Shown: piece by piece, positions 12,434 to 23,736 of the stretch
Layout of the letters: each line of letters starts with the position of its first letter
How positions within the stretch are numbered: the stretch's first letter is position 1
DNA from: Rutstroemia sp. NJR-2017a BVV2
Lineage: Eukaryota > Ascomycota > Leotiomycetes > Helotiales > Rutstroemiaceae
Direction of reading: 5' to 3'
Assembly: GCA_002946415.1 (NCBI GenBank)
Contig: NJPS01000042.1
Coordinates: forward strand, 124,001 to 188,000
DNA length: 64,000 nt
Translations under genes and position numbers: made by a program
Notes under the pieces: generated by a model
Told to the model about the DNA's origin: nothing
The model's input: only the letters and a program-made list of their open reading frames with translations
Databases searched by the model: none

Positions 12434-13292
12434 CTTAAACGCAGGAGATTATGGCGCGCAGAGGAATTGAATAGCCTCAATCAACATTCATCTCGAAGTG
12501 AAGAGAAGAGAACAAACGATTCTGGAGAAGAGTTGCAGTGGATCGGAACGTGGAAAAGTGAGGAATTCTTCAGCTAGAAAATGAGTAGAAAAAGATTTCT
12601 ACAGTTGGTGTTCACTGTAACAGGTCCAGAAGTGCAAGTAACAGCCTCAAGTGCTTAACTCTTTCCCCGAACAGCAATGCAAACCTTCCACGAGTTCAAC
12701 TTTACTCGATAGATAGCAATTGATTTATTAGGTAGGACTGATAGAATTTGGAGAGAGCCCTCGGCTTGTGTTTATGGTTTATGAAGTTCAATCCATTTCT
12801 ACCTTCGACCTGTGCCCGACTTTCATATTGTACATTACAGTACAGTCATCTCCATCCCCACGTTCCCCCTCCTGCCGCTGAAGCTGTGATGCATTATATG
12901 CTGGAAAGAGTAGAAATCAAGATCTACGTGATAAAGTCATCGGCGCGAGCTACCTGGTAATCAGACCTTTGTATTCCCGTACGACGTGCAGCCCGCGAGC
13001 TTATGGAAAATGCGCAAAGCTCAAGGTCGAGCTATTTTGTAGCCCGGCGATTTACCAACAAAGGCCATAATGCATCAATACAACGCCACGTAACCATCCA
13101 AAATGCACATATAGTAAACTTGATTGATTCCTACCGATGAATTTCGTAGTGCATGTTGTGTCGAGCAATGTTTGACTCATGAAAGCGGACTTATAGAACT
13201 AAGGTTAGACTATCCGCTCTTATGCAGCGTCACCAAACGATCGATTGTGATAAGCATTTCCTCCATCACACAACCCACAATGAGAACACAAG
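12434..13292. other. Intergenic, divergent space upstream of the DUF676-like gene
   Basis: No gene is supported. The region separates the decayed minus-strand gene from the plus-strand hydrolase at 13293, so it should contain the latter's promoter. Nothing repeat-like or structured stands out. Confidence 0.5.
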
Positions 13293-14592
13293 ATGAAGAA
13301 AACACTATTATTGTGTTTTATACACGGATTTAAGGTCAATATATTCTTGATAAACTGCTTGCGACATACTGATTGCTCTGCATAGGGAGGAGATGATACA
13401 TTCGGCGGATTCCCTGAGCATATTCGTGCGCTCGTCAGCCATGGCCTTCCCAAAGTCGCTGTTAGAGCGATCACCTATCCCCAGTATGAGACTCGAGGAG
13501 ATCTGAAAGAGTGTGTCAGCAGGTTTAGAGATTGGTATTATCTTCTGCAAAATTCACCGGATAAGAACTGGTATTGACTTCTACAGGTTACAAGAAAAGA
13601 TTATCGATATCGAAGTCGAAAATGGAACGCCATCCCCAACAGTCGACCCCTCAGTTCGCACAATACTTATCGGACACTCTATGGGAGGAATCGTTGCCGC
13701 AGATACGGTAATTGCCATTACCTCCGATAAGGCCATCGACTCGAAAGAGACCACCGACTCACTGAACACTTTTATGTTCCCGTACGTCCAAGGCGTTCTC
13801 GCATTCGACACACCATATCTTGGCATATCACCCGGAGTTGTTGCGCATGGTGCAGAAGGACATTATAATGCATTCACGTCAGCTTTCGCACAAGTGAGTA
13901 CGTTAGCTGGAGCAATATGGGGCGAAAAGGAAGTGGACAAAAGTGTAAAAGAGAAGAAGCCGATGGCAGCGCTCCCAGCTCCACCGCCACCCGAAGCACC
14001 GGCATGGAAGAAATGGGGCACCATGGCCATGTACGCCGGCGCAGCAGGAGCAGTTGCTGCCGGTGGTGTTACTGCATATTTCAAGAAAGATCAAATACAA
14101 GAAGGCTGGTCTTGGGTTGGATCACATCTCGAGTTTGTCGGTTGCCTAATGAAGGGGGAGGAACTCAAGAAGAGAGTGGCAGGTATGGTGACTCTGCAGA
14201 AAGAATTGGGCGTTGGATGGGCAAATTTATACACGAGACTGGGCAAAGAGGCAGTAAGTAAGGCTGATGGGAGCCTCGTGGGAAGTGTCATTGGAAACCA
14301 AAGAACCTTCTGCAATCTACCCAAGACAAGTGCGAAGAACTTCTTCTACGAAGCTATCAACGACAAGGCGAAGGATGAGACTGGGGCGCATACGGGTGGG
14401 TTCTCAATAATCGTGAAATTTTGCAAGGCTAATTATCCCATAGCTATGTTCTTTCCCAAGGAAAACCCAGGATATTATGCGCTATCTGAAAAAGCAGCCA
14501 AATTGATTATGAAGTGGTCGATGAATGAGTGGTATGAATCGAGCACGAGAGATACGCCGGCCATCAGCCAACAAGTGGAAAATCAAATATGA
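13293..14592 (+). CDS. DUF676/PGAP1-like alpha/beta hydrolase
   Basis: Three exons (13293-13334, 13386-13534, 13587-14592) sum to 1197 nt, 398 aa. The protein begins almost directly with a beta strand and the oxyanion motif: FIHGFKGGDDTFGGFPEHI at residues 9-27. The nucleophile Ser95 sits in LIGHSMGG, followed by VQGVLAFDTPYLG, the strand usual in fungal DUF676-type lipases/esterases. Near residues 160-205 there is a Pro-rich linker and an Ala/Gly-rich hydrophobic segment (MYAGAAGAVAAGGVTAYF) that could be a membrane helix. The first intron has a weak donor (GTCAAT) but is the only GT available before an in-frame stop, and its acceptor follows an ACTGAT branch-like site. ATG 13293 is in frame with the HGF motif; ATG 13280 is not. 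Substrate unknown. Confidence 0.8.
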
Positions 14593-15504
14593 TTGCAGAG
14601 GAATGGCGTTGGATTGGCACAATCAGGATTCGGCGTGGATGGAATATAAACACGAATATAAGGCGTAGATGTGTATCCTAAATTTTGGCACACATCTTTA
14701 CATTTCCAACAACTAACGATAACTCACCCTCGCCGTCAAGTGAGCGTAAAAATGGCACCGGGTTGCAGTAAACACTGCTGGTCGAGCAAGCAAGGCAAGC
14801 TCATTGCTTCGACAGAAGCTTTGGATAGCACAGTACGCCTGCTTGTCCTCCATAATTCTCGGATAAGATAATACAATCAATGTCTATCCAAATGAGAGCT
14901 TTTTAAAATGATACAAGAGCCAATTTCAAGTTCTCCTCCGCCGCCACGGCGGCTGCATTGACCGTATGTTTGATCACTTTGGAAAATAGCACATCATCTC
15001 CGGAATTAAAACGATGTCGTCTCCATATCAATTGATGGTTACGAACTTACGAGCAACCCCAGCCCTACGGACGCAAATTTGGTTCCGATAAGCCTTCCAG
15101 GGAGCTAATCGTCGGTGTTCATTTGTTAGGGACTGGGATGATCGAAGCGAGCACCGGCGACTACACCGTGCTCGGAGTAGAGAACTTTGAACTTTCCCAT
15201 ACAAGCACGCTAGGCCGCCGCTAGAGTGGGCTGACTGTATATTGTTGGTGAGAGTTTGTGCTTTTGGGAGGTGATTCCCAATGACAAGCTGACGAAGCAT
15301 TCCCTTATGCTCAAAATCCCACCCTTGGCACGGTATCTTGTCTGCTTGGATTGATCAACATGAGCATTAAGCGGCTTATCTGTGCTCTATCTCTACTATT
15401 AAATGAAGGTCAATTCCACGATTATTCATTCGAAAGAGACCGATTGCACCCCTGAACGATCAACAACAGGGCAGCGGGGAATGACTTGCACCTAAAGATT
15501 CAAG
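14593..15504. other. Intergenic, promoter region of the ABC transporter
   Basis: No gene is supported between the hydrolase and the ABC transporter. Both neighbours are on the plus strand, so this should hold the hydrolase 3' end and the transporter promoter. A weak minus-strand open frame (15028-15300) has no recognisable content. Confidence 0.5.
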
Positions 15505-18500
15505 ATGCCCTTCTTCATTGGTCAAGAGGACCTGCTTCATCTGAACCAAGAGCAATTTGACTTCAACATACAGTTTGAGCAGTTGTTTTTCTCCATCATA
15601 CCGTCCGTTTTGTTCATCGTGATATCACTATGGCGGACGCTTTCTCAGGCACGGAAACCCACGGTGGTGAATGCTCCGGTTTTCCAGCTCATCAAATTGG
15701 TATGCCTTTCTACGAACCTAGAACATGTGTAGCCAACGTGCTGACAGAGATACGTAGGGTGCTATCACAGTCTATGTCGCGCTCGAACTTTCACTCCTGG
15801 TCCTAGTTGCAATTAAGTCATTCCATGTAACCAGCATGTTTATGGCCGCTTCGATCCTGAAGCTTGTATCAGCCTTGTTCATGATAACTCTCAGCGTTGT
15901 CGACCATAGCAAAAGTCCCAGGCCATCCGTGCTGCTGAACAGTTACTTGTTCCTCACTCTTCTCCTGGACGCGGCCCAGGCAAGGACATTGTTCCTGTCA
16001 TCGGACAACAAACCTGAAGTCACCTACAGCAGTGTGTTTTGTGCTACTATCGCCCTGAAGGCTGGAATACTGCTCTTGGAGGCACAGCAAAAGTCTAGAT
16101 GGGTAGGCTGGGATGAGAAAGAGCATAGCCCAGAGGAGACAAGCGGCATATTCTCTCTTGGCGTTTTCTTCTGGTTGAACAAAATATTCATATCAGGATA
16201 CAGAAAAGTATTGGCAATTGACGATCTTTACCCCCTCGATAGCTCTTTTAACGCCAAGTTACTTCATGATGAGTTTTCTGGAAACATGGATTATTCCAAA
16301 CTGAAGGGTGACAAGTTTGGTCTGATGAAAGTGTTGGTACGAACGCTGAAAGTTCCCCTCTTCCTTCCTGTACTTCCACGCCTGGTACTTCTTGGTTTCA
16401 CATTTTGTCAGCCACTTTTCATTGAAAAGCTCTTGGATCGCCTTTCCGAGCCTAGGTTCGATGCGAACGTTGGCTATGGCTTCATCGGCGCTAGCATGCT
16501 CATTTACTCCGGAATCGCTATTGCCAGGGGCTCATACTGGTATGTTTAGATTCCGAAGACTGGAGAGTGTAGTAGTTTGTGGATCAGCTTCCTATTTCGA
16601 TATTTCACTTCTAATTCAGGACCTGAGCTCTGATTTAACCATCAACAATCGGTTTCCTGATGGTGGGATAATTTACAAACTCATACATTATCGTTTTCGA
16701 GTCGAGAAGATTCATCAGGATTCGGAATTTGAAGTGGTCCATGAAATTGTCAACTTACTAATGACGAGAGTTGTCTATAGAACTAGCAGCTAACGCACAA
16801 ACACAGGTATCTCCACCACCGAACACGTACTATGGTAACGTCCATTTTGGTCACCGAGACATATATCAAAGCCACGGAGACTCGCATCGGAACTAGCGAT
16901 GACAGCGCTGCTCTGACTTTGATGAGTACAGACATAGAGCGAATCAGAATGGGCATCAGGACTCTGCATGAATTCTGGGCAAGCACAATCCAGGCAGCTC
17001 TTGCTGGGTGGATGCTATATAATCGGCTTGGAGTGGTCTTCATCGCACCGATCGGGCTTGTTATCGTTTGCTTCGTTGCACTAGGGATTTTTATTAGCTT
17101 TACTGGGGATTCGCAGAGGACCTGGATGGCAGCAGTTCAGAAGCGTGTCGGTTTGACAGCCACCATGATCTCAAGCATGAAGAACCTCAAAATATCTGGT
17201 CTGTCTGCTGCTGTTGGCGATTTCGTGCAAAATCTTCGTGTCAAAGAGTTAGCGGCGGGAGTCAGATGGCGAAAGATATTCATCACTGCGGCAGTTCTCG
17301 GTTATATTCCGCAGCTACTCTCACCTCCGTTGACCTTTGCATTTACTCAACAAACATTAGACGCCTCAAAGGTCTTCACGAGTCTTTCTTTCCTAACCCT
17401 TCTGACTGTCCCACTCACACAGGTCTTCGAAAGTGTTCCGCAGCTGATGGCCGCGATAGCATGCTTGGGTCGAATTCAGGCTTTCTTGGAGGGTGAGATT
17501 CGCCATGACTTCCGCGAAGCTCTTTCCGATGTAAAGCGGAATATGGAGAAGACTGGAACGGACATCGGGACTCCATCTGATCCTGAAAAGGACGTGACGT
17601 ACCCGGTCATTATCAAGGATGGAAAATTTGGTTGGGAGGCAGACAAGCCGGTATTGCGGAACGTTAATACTAAGCTAACAAAATCATCCCTCACGATTGT
17701 AGTTGGGACTATTGGCTCAGGGAAATCTACTTTCTGCAAAGTACTACTTGGAGAGATCCCTTTCAGTGAAGGCAGCGTTGCCCTTGGTACCAGGTTCCTC
17801 CACATTGGATTCTGCGATCAGACAGCATTCCTCTTCAACGGATCGATCAGAGATAACATTGTAGGATTCTCTCCATTCAGTGAAGAGAGATATAGAGAAG
17901 TTATCATGGCTACAGCTCTGGATGTCGACTTTGCGGCACTGCAACAAGGAGACCTGACAAATATTGGATCTGACGGGATCGCTCTATCAGGGGGCCAGAA
18001 ACAACGTGTTTCCCTCGCGCGAGCTCTATATCTGCAGTCTGAGTTTTTGGTGTTGGATGATGTCTTCAGTGGTTTGGATGCCGACACCGAGGAGCAGGTC
18101 TTTCGGCAAGTCTTCGGGCCAGATGGACTACTTAGAAGACGATGCTCAACCGTGGTGTTATGCACCCATAGCGTAAGACATCTACCCGTAGCTGATTTCA
18201 TAATTGCACTCGGAGACGGAACAATCGTCGAGCAAGGTAATTTCCACGATCTGATTTCCAGACCTGGATATGTCCAGCGCCTTGGGCTGAAGGAGTCTTC
18301 CGAAAGCGACACTTCGTCAGAAAGAACTGACTTGAAAAGAGTCGTGCAAGAGTCTAAACAGCAAGTGCTCTATGCAGCGACGGCCAAAACCTTGTCTCCT
18401 AGCCCAGATCCCGATGCGTCAAGACAAAATGGCGACAAAACTGTGTATAAACACTATGCCCGGAGCGTAGGGTGGCTTATCACAATTCTGAGTTTGTTCT

Positions 18501-20678
18501 TTGGCGCTCTTTGGGGTTTCTTAACGAACTTTTCAACAATCTGTGAGTTAAACATGTCCTCGGGTGGCAGAATTCCGACGGCTCGAGTTCTCAACTGAGG
18601 CCAATGGATATATCATGAAATGGATGTCGGGGAATATCAGCTAATGTATCTGTAGGGCTCACGTACTGGACTGACGGCATCTCTCCAAAGCATCAAATTC
18701 ACTCGTACGCCTACTACGCTGGGCTGTATACAATGCTGCAAGTATGCGCCATGATATCGCTGCTTCTGCTCGCCATAACGCTTTGGGTTTTTGCTATTCA
18801 GAAAGCAGGCGCCAATCTACACCAAGATGCCTTGAGAACCCTTATCAGAGCACCATTACGCTTCTTTACCACGACTGATACGGGCGTTGTCACAAATCTT
18901 TTTTCACAAGATCTGAACCTGATAGACACAGAGCTGCCAGATGCAACATTGGACACCCTGTTTACCGTGAGTAGTTTCTTACTAGACGCTATCTGGGACT
19001 ACGAAGTGGCATTACTACAAATACTCGTGGATTTGCTATGAGGAAATTAGCTTCCAGTCAACTAACAGATAACTCGCAGGTGTTCCAAGCGATCGGACAA
19101 GCGGCCGTCATGCTTACTGCGTCCCGATACTTAGCCATAAGCTACCCACTCCTCGGCGCCTTACTATACATTGTGCAGAAGTTCTACTTGCGGACTTCCA
19201 GACAGCTAAGATTGTTAGGCCTTGAGACTAAAAGTCCTCTGTAGTATGTTTACCACCCCTACCATCACCCACCGAGACTTTGCGCGTTTGGCTGACCTGT
19301 TTTGGTGTAGCACGCACTTCCTTGACACCCTCAGGGGCATTGTAACACTGAGAGCTTTTGGTGAGTGGCAAGCAGATTTCCATTTAGCGGAGAGTGGGAG
19401 TTCCTCGGAGGACTTTTGAGAATTATGAATACAGAATCACTGCCAACACTGGTAATATTTAGGTTTCATTCCCGACGATATTCGAAAAAACTCTCGCCTG
19501 ATCGACTCCAGCCAGCGGCCTGCGTATCTCCTTCTTATGATCCAAGAGTGGTTGAACCTCGTTCTCGATCTCGTAGTGATGATTATGGCTGTGGTTCTCA
19601 CGACTCTTGCCGTCCAACTTCGGTCCAACTCTGCTTTCGCCGGTGCTTCTTTGTACACTCTCATCAGTTTCGGAGAGAACCTTTCAGGTATTGTCATATC
19701 TTACACGAAACTCGAGACTTCTATTGGAGCAGTTGCCAGACTAAGTACGTTTAACGATACCGTCATGCCGGAGGACCAAGAGGAAGAGGACATCACTCCT
19801 CCTGAACAATGGCCCCAGAAGGGAGTCATAGAGCTGAAGGGCGTATCGGCAGATTACAAGTAAGAGGGCCTTTCATCCTTACAGAGCCTACATCACCTTT
19901 ACAGAACTGACACAAACCTAGCGCGGAAAATCAAAGCGAAAGTGCACCCAAACTAGCCCTCCGTAACATCCACCTAACCATCAACTCCGGAGAGAAAGTC
20001 GCCATATGCGGGAGAACTGGCTCCGGGAAGTCCAGCCTAATCGCCCTCCTTCTCAAGCTTCTCGATCCCACACTAGAAACCGCTCACAACGCAATAATCG
20101 ACGATACACCCCTCCACCGCATAAGCCGATCTGCCTTACGCCAACGTATCATCGCCGTCCCCCAAGAAGGCGTCTTCCTACCCGACGGATCCACCTTCCA
20201 AGCCAACCTCGACCCCTCCAACCTCTCCACCGCCGAAGAATGCCAAGCCGTCCTCACAGCCGTAGACCTATGGACCTTCGTCCAAGAACGCGGCGGTCTC
20301 ACCGCAGGCATGAGCGCCAGCACCTTCAGCGCCGGACAGCGACAACTGCTATCCCTCGGGCGTGCGCTCCTGCGCCGACGGATCCGGGCACGCAATCTAG
20401 GACCAGGCGGCGGCGGCTCGGATGGTGGGATTCTGTTGCTAGATGAGGTGAGCTCGAGCGTGGATGGGGAGACGGAGAGGGTGATGCAGGAGGTGATTAG
20501 GGTGGAGTTTGGGGAGTACACGGTTGTTGCAGTGAGTCATCGGTTGGATATGGTTATGGATTTTGATCGCGTGGTGGTTATGGATACGGGGGAGATTGTG
20601 GAGGTCGGGAATCCGATGCTGTTGGCGGGGGAGACGGGGAGTAGGTTTGGGGATTTGGTGAGGGCGGCGGCAAAGTAG
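15505..20678 (+). CDS. ABC transporter, ABCC (MRP) subfamily, full length
   Basis: Eight exons (15505-15699, 15758-16539, 16807-18542, 18656-18966, 19080-19243, 19311-19360, 19463-19859, 19922-20678) sum to 4392 nt, 1463 aa. The order is TMD0-TMD1-NBD1-TMD2-NBD2, with an N-terminal five-helix-like TMD0 typical of ABCC proteins. NBD1 has Walker A GTIGSGKST (626-634), signature LSGGQ (719-723) and Walker B FLVLDD with Asp744 where the catalytic Glu normally stands; such a degenerate site 1 is usual for ABCC. NBD2 has Walker A GRTGSGKSS (1242-1250), signature FSAGQRQ and Walker B ILLLDE. Such proteins export conjugated or hydrophobic compounds at the plasma or vacuolar membrane; the substrate is unknown. 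Intron 2 is unusually long (267 nt). No biosynthetic genes are adjacent, so a metabolite-cluster role is not supported. The coding strand turns sharply G-rich after about 20400. Confidence 0.92.
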
Positions 20679-20714
20679 GGATTTGGGGCCGGGGGGTTAC
20701 GGTGGGTGGGTGGG
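20676..20714 (+). other. G-run cluster at the ABC transporter stop codon (G-quadruplex potential)
   Basis: Starting at the stop codon the coding strand has G runs at 20678-80, 20685-88, 20691-96, 20704-06, 20708-10 and 20712-14, separated by loops of 1-7 nt. Six runs of at least three G in 37 nt fit a standard G-quadruplex pattern, in the mRNA as well as the DNA. Confidence 0.6.
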
Positions 20715-20862
20715 TTGGATTGTATATTCGAGATGGATTTGAGATTGAGAAGATCTATATATACATCAGAATAGTTAAACATCATCTTCTCTTAGAGTAG
20801 AAACAGTATGATCACATGCACTCACATGATCCATACCATATCTGCTGACTTTTTCTTGAACC

Positions 20863-21140
20863 ATCACGTCAATTCAAGGAATCCAAGACCTGGTAACATT
20901 CTCATTGTGCGTTCTTGTCGCTGAGAACTGTTGTCAAATAAATATACCAGAGAATTCAAGACATCACAATGTTTTCATCATCCATCACTGTGGCTGAATG
21001 CTCTTGTCAAACAAATGTCCCCGAGAATCCCAGATATTGTAATATGCTGATAGTTGATTATTATGGCTGAAGCCTATTATGAAGTAAATATCCCGGAGGA
21101 TCCAAGCAAGGTATTGTAATATTTCCATTATCCAGTTGTC
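20863..21140. repeat. Degenerate 73-bp tandem repeat, about 4 copies
   Basis: Units begin at 20863, 20936, 21009 and 21082 with an exact 73-bp period; the last is partial. Shared words are AAATAAATAT/AAACAAATGT/AAGTAAATAT at unit starts, GAGAATTCAAG/GAGAATCCCAG/GAGGATCCAAG next, then CAATGTTTT/TAATATGCT/TAATATTTCC, and TGGCTGAA near the end. The copies are diverged, with no indels between units 2 and 3. It lies in the 3' flank of the ABC transporter. Confidence 0.75.
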
Positions 21141-21709
21141 TTTTGGACATTATCACCCGGTCCATCTCGCCGAGTTCCTCCCGTGGGAACTACTGTACAC
21201 AAGCACGGTCCTGCTCCCGACCATAAGGTTAGACCCTGTCCGCATTGACTTCCGTTTCATCCGATAAAGTGGCGGTCTGACAACAGTAGCACATGTTTCT
21301 TGGCAAAGGAGCTTTTCAGATCGAGACGGGTGAAGACAGCCGTTGAGGTTGATGCGTGTGCGCAGGTGCTGGGCGTCATGTGTGAATGGAGGCTCAAATT
21401 TCTATATTAGATGAAAGAGAAAAGATGACTTGGAGGGGTCTGTCTGGTTAATGGTGTGGTGATAAGGTGCAAGTTCTAGCAGTTCTCTCCGAATCGAATG
21501 AACCAGATAGGCAGTTTGTTGCATGACTTCACAAACGGGACTTCAGTGTAGGTAGTTGCAGCTCTTCAAATGCGCTGGTGTAAGTTCATATTGGTACATT
21601 TTCACTGTCCATATACACATGCCATAGCATATCCCATCCCATCCCAACCTTATATAACCCCATCATTAATCATTAAAACCTCCCTACATTCTCATCTCAA
21701 ATCCCCAAT
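21141..21709. other. Intergenic between convergent ABC transporter and BIM1-like genes
   Basis: No gene is supported. The stretch holds the 3' flanks of two convergent genes. It contains the short CATCCCATCCCA-type run near 21630. Confidence 0.45.
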
Positions 21710-22596
21710 CTACAACAAGAACGCCGCAAACCCAGCAGCAGCCACCGTTCCCGCCCACGCCAACGATCCCAAAGCACCGTATTCCATGGGTCCCATACCA
21801 GCCGCAGCAGCGGATTTGCTACTGGACGCGGACGCGGCAGCGGAGCCGGATGTTTCGCTCGCAGTGGCGGTGGCCGATGCTGGGAGACTGGAGAGCGCGG
21901 CGTCGCTCGTGAAGGCGGCTTGCACGCCTGTGGCGTTCTTGCAGGCGGTGGGGGTGGCGCTTGCGGAGCCTGTTACGAAGGATACGGCGGCGCATTGGTA
22001 GAGGATGCCTAGAGAGGGGAGAGACGTCAGTATAGGTTTTCGGGTGTATGGATTTATGTAAGAAAGGGTGTCTTCATACCATCAGGAGAGTCAGCAGCAA
22101 CTCCAATGACACCTCTGCTGCCGGCAAATGAGGAGGGAACGGTAATAGATGGTTGGCAGTAAGTGTTGAGTCCAGTTTGCTTGACTGGGGAGCCGAGTGT
22201 GGTCCAGTTGTTTGCGGTGGTGTCGTTCAATGTTGCGCGGAATAGGTAGGTAACTTCTGCGTGGGCATTGGTCCTGCAGATTGGGAGCATTAGATTTGAT
22301 TTCGTGTGGCAGGGAATGGAGAAGGGGGTACTCACAAGGCAATGTAGTCGCCGTCAACGTGGAAATCGGTGATGTTTGCGGTGCTGAAGTCAATGGTGAC
22401 ACCTCCGCATGGCGCGTTGCCTTCGGTATCTTCGTCGAATTTTCCACCTGCGGGGAGGTTAGCATCTTTCCATCGCGCAACTGCTACTCAAGCAATTGGA
22501 GAATTTCTTACTCGTGGCGGGATAGTTCAGAAGGAAATGTGCAGATGTCTGCGATACTACGGCAGCGAGACCGAGAAGAGCTGCGAGACGTGCCAT
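21710..22596 (-). CDS. BIM1/X325-like copper-binding GPI protein
   Basis: Four exons (22596-22512, 22447-22336, 22273-22080, 22008-21710) sum to 690 nt, 229 aa, all with good GT-AG sites. A signal peptide (MARLAALLGLAAVVSQTSA) is followed directly by His20 in HFLLNYPAT. An N-terminal His on the mature protein is the hallmark of the LPMO-like X325/BIM1 family, where it forms a histidine brace for copper. Other conserved features are GNAPCGGV, a candidate second ligand His70 in TNAHAEV, and ADSPDGILYQCAAVSF near the domain end. The C-terminal third is Ser/Ala/Thr-rich, ending in a hydrophobic tail (AAAGFAAFLL) that fits GPI anchoring. In Cryptococcus the homologue Bim1 works in copper import, not polysaccharide oxidation. 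It is divergent from a metalloreductase gene 1.14 kb away, which supports a copper-uptake role. Confidence 0.88.
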
Positions 22597-22758
22597 GGCG
22601 TTTGTTTGTGTGTGTGATGTGTGATGTAGTTGGATATAGAATTTCTTTGTCTGGAAGCACGGGATTGGAATGGAGAACTGGTAGATATGTAGACTCGATG
22701 TAGAAAAAGGCCGATATTGTACAACAAAAGAAGTCCAGGAACTTAGAGATTCTCGGGG

Positions 22759-23482
22759 TGAGCAAGTTATTTTATTGAGCTCCTTGTTGCTCCTGGTTGG
22801 TGCAGCCCCTTCCAAATAATACTATCTTGCTCAAAAGCCGTAACAACAATCCATCTAAGGGAACCTAGTCCCATCCACGGGGTAACTTCCTTGCCTCGCC
22901 TTCCTTACCTTCGCCGTAATATCAGCAGCTATTCCCGAGCTCTCTCCAGATACGGATATCTTGCTCACCCAGCAGCCCCAGTTCGCGGTCCCAAATGCTG
23001 GATTGTGCTCGGCGCACGTCCGAAACAGCCTCATCCGTTGTTTCCTCCCCTGGCACGATATTATATCTCCACAATCTCACAGCTCCCATCTTTTCGTGTG
23101 AGGATTCTGATTGGTCGCGCGGTGTTGGAGTGAGGATGAAGAAGAAGCTTTAAAGGGTAGGTGGGGTAGTAGCGTCCTTCAACGAGCGCAATTGAGCACA
23201 TTTCAAGCCACCGGACATGGGTCGCTAGCGAGGAGTCTGCGTTAGAGAGGCCTTGGCGGTCGGGCGAAACTGGACTCAAGTGGGATTTGATTCTTTGTTG
23301 CTGATTAGAATACGCTCTTTTTGAAGCTACTAATGATTGATCTGCTTCCTTTCTGAGAGTGGTTGGTTCTCTTCTATTGTATCTATGTTCGTCTTTGCTC
23401 GCTCGTACAGCACATTACTTGGGCATTATTATTCGGTTGTGTTGAAGAGCGGAAATTTTGTGCAAAGTTGCATTTGTGCTCG
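22759..23482. promoter_or_regulatory. Cluster of Mac1-type copper-response-element-like sites in a divergent promoter
   Basis: CTTGCTCA occurs exactly at 22759-22766 (minus strand), 22826-22833 and 22960-22967. TTTGCTCG lies at 23394-23401 and TGTGCTCG at 23475-23482. GTTGCTCC is at 22786-22793. Yeast Mac1 sites are TTTGCTCA-like, and the Aspergillus fumigatus Mac1 site is reported as TGTGCTCA-like. Every site here differs from those by at least one base. Function is therefore inferred, from clustering between a BIM1-like and a reductase gene. Confidence 0.45.
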
Positions 23483-23736
23483 AACAAAGAAATAATTACA
23501 TACTGCGTGGAGTGCCAAGAATAGAACAGACGAGTCGCCTTCTCATTCTTGCGACGTTTAGTGGATAACGGAAAACTGTTTCTTCGCTCTGCCCTCTAAA
23601 AGGACGGAACTTCACAAGAAGGACTTCTTCCGACAAATATACCGGCCCTCCGCTGGATCGGACGGTGCAGAGGGTGACGGCAGGCTTTCATTTCTCTTTT
23701 CCCCGACATTGCGCTTGCGCATAGACGCCAGGCAAG

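Noticed and set aside
13293..22596. A secondary-metabolite cluster around the ABC transporter
   Set aside because: No polyketide synthase, peptide synthetase, terpene synthase, P450 or cluster regulator is nearby.
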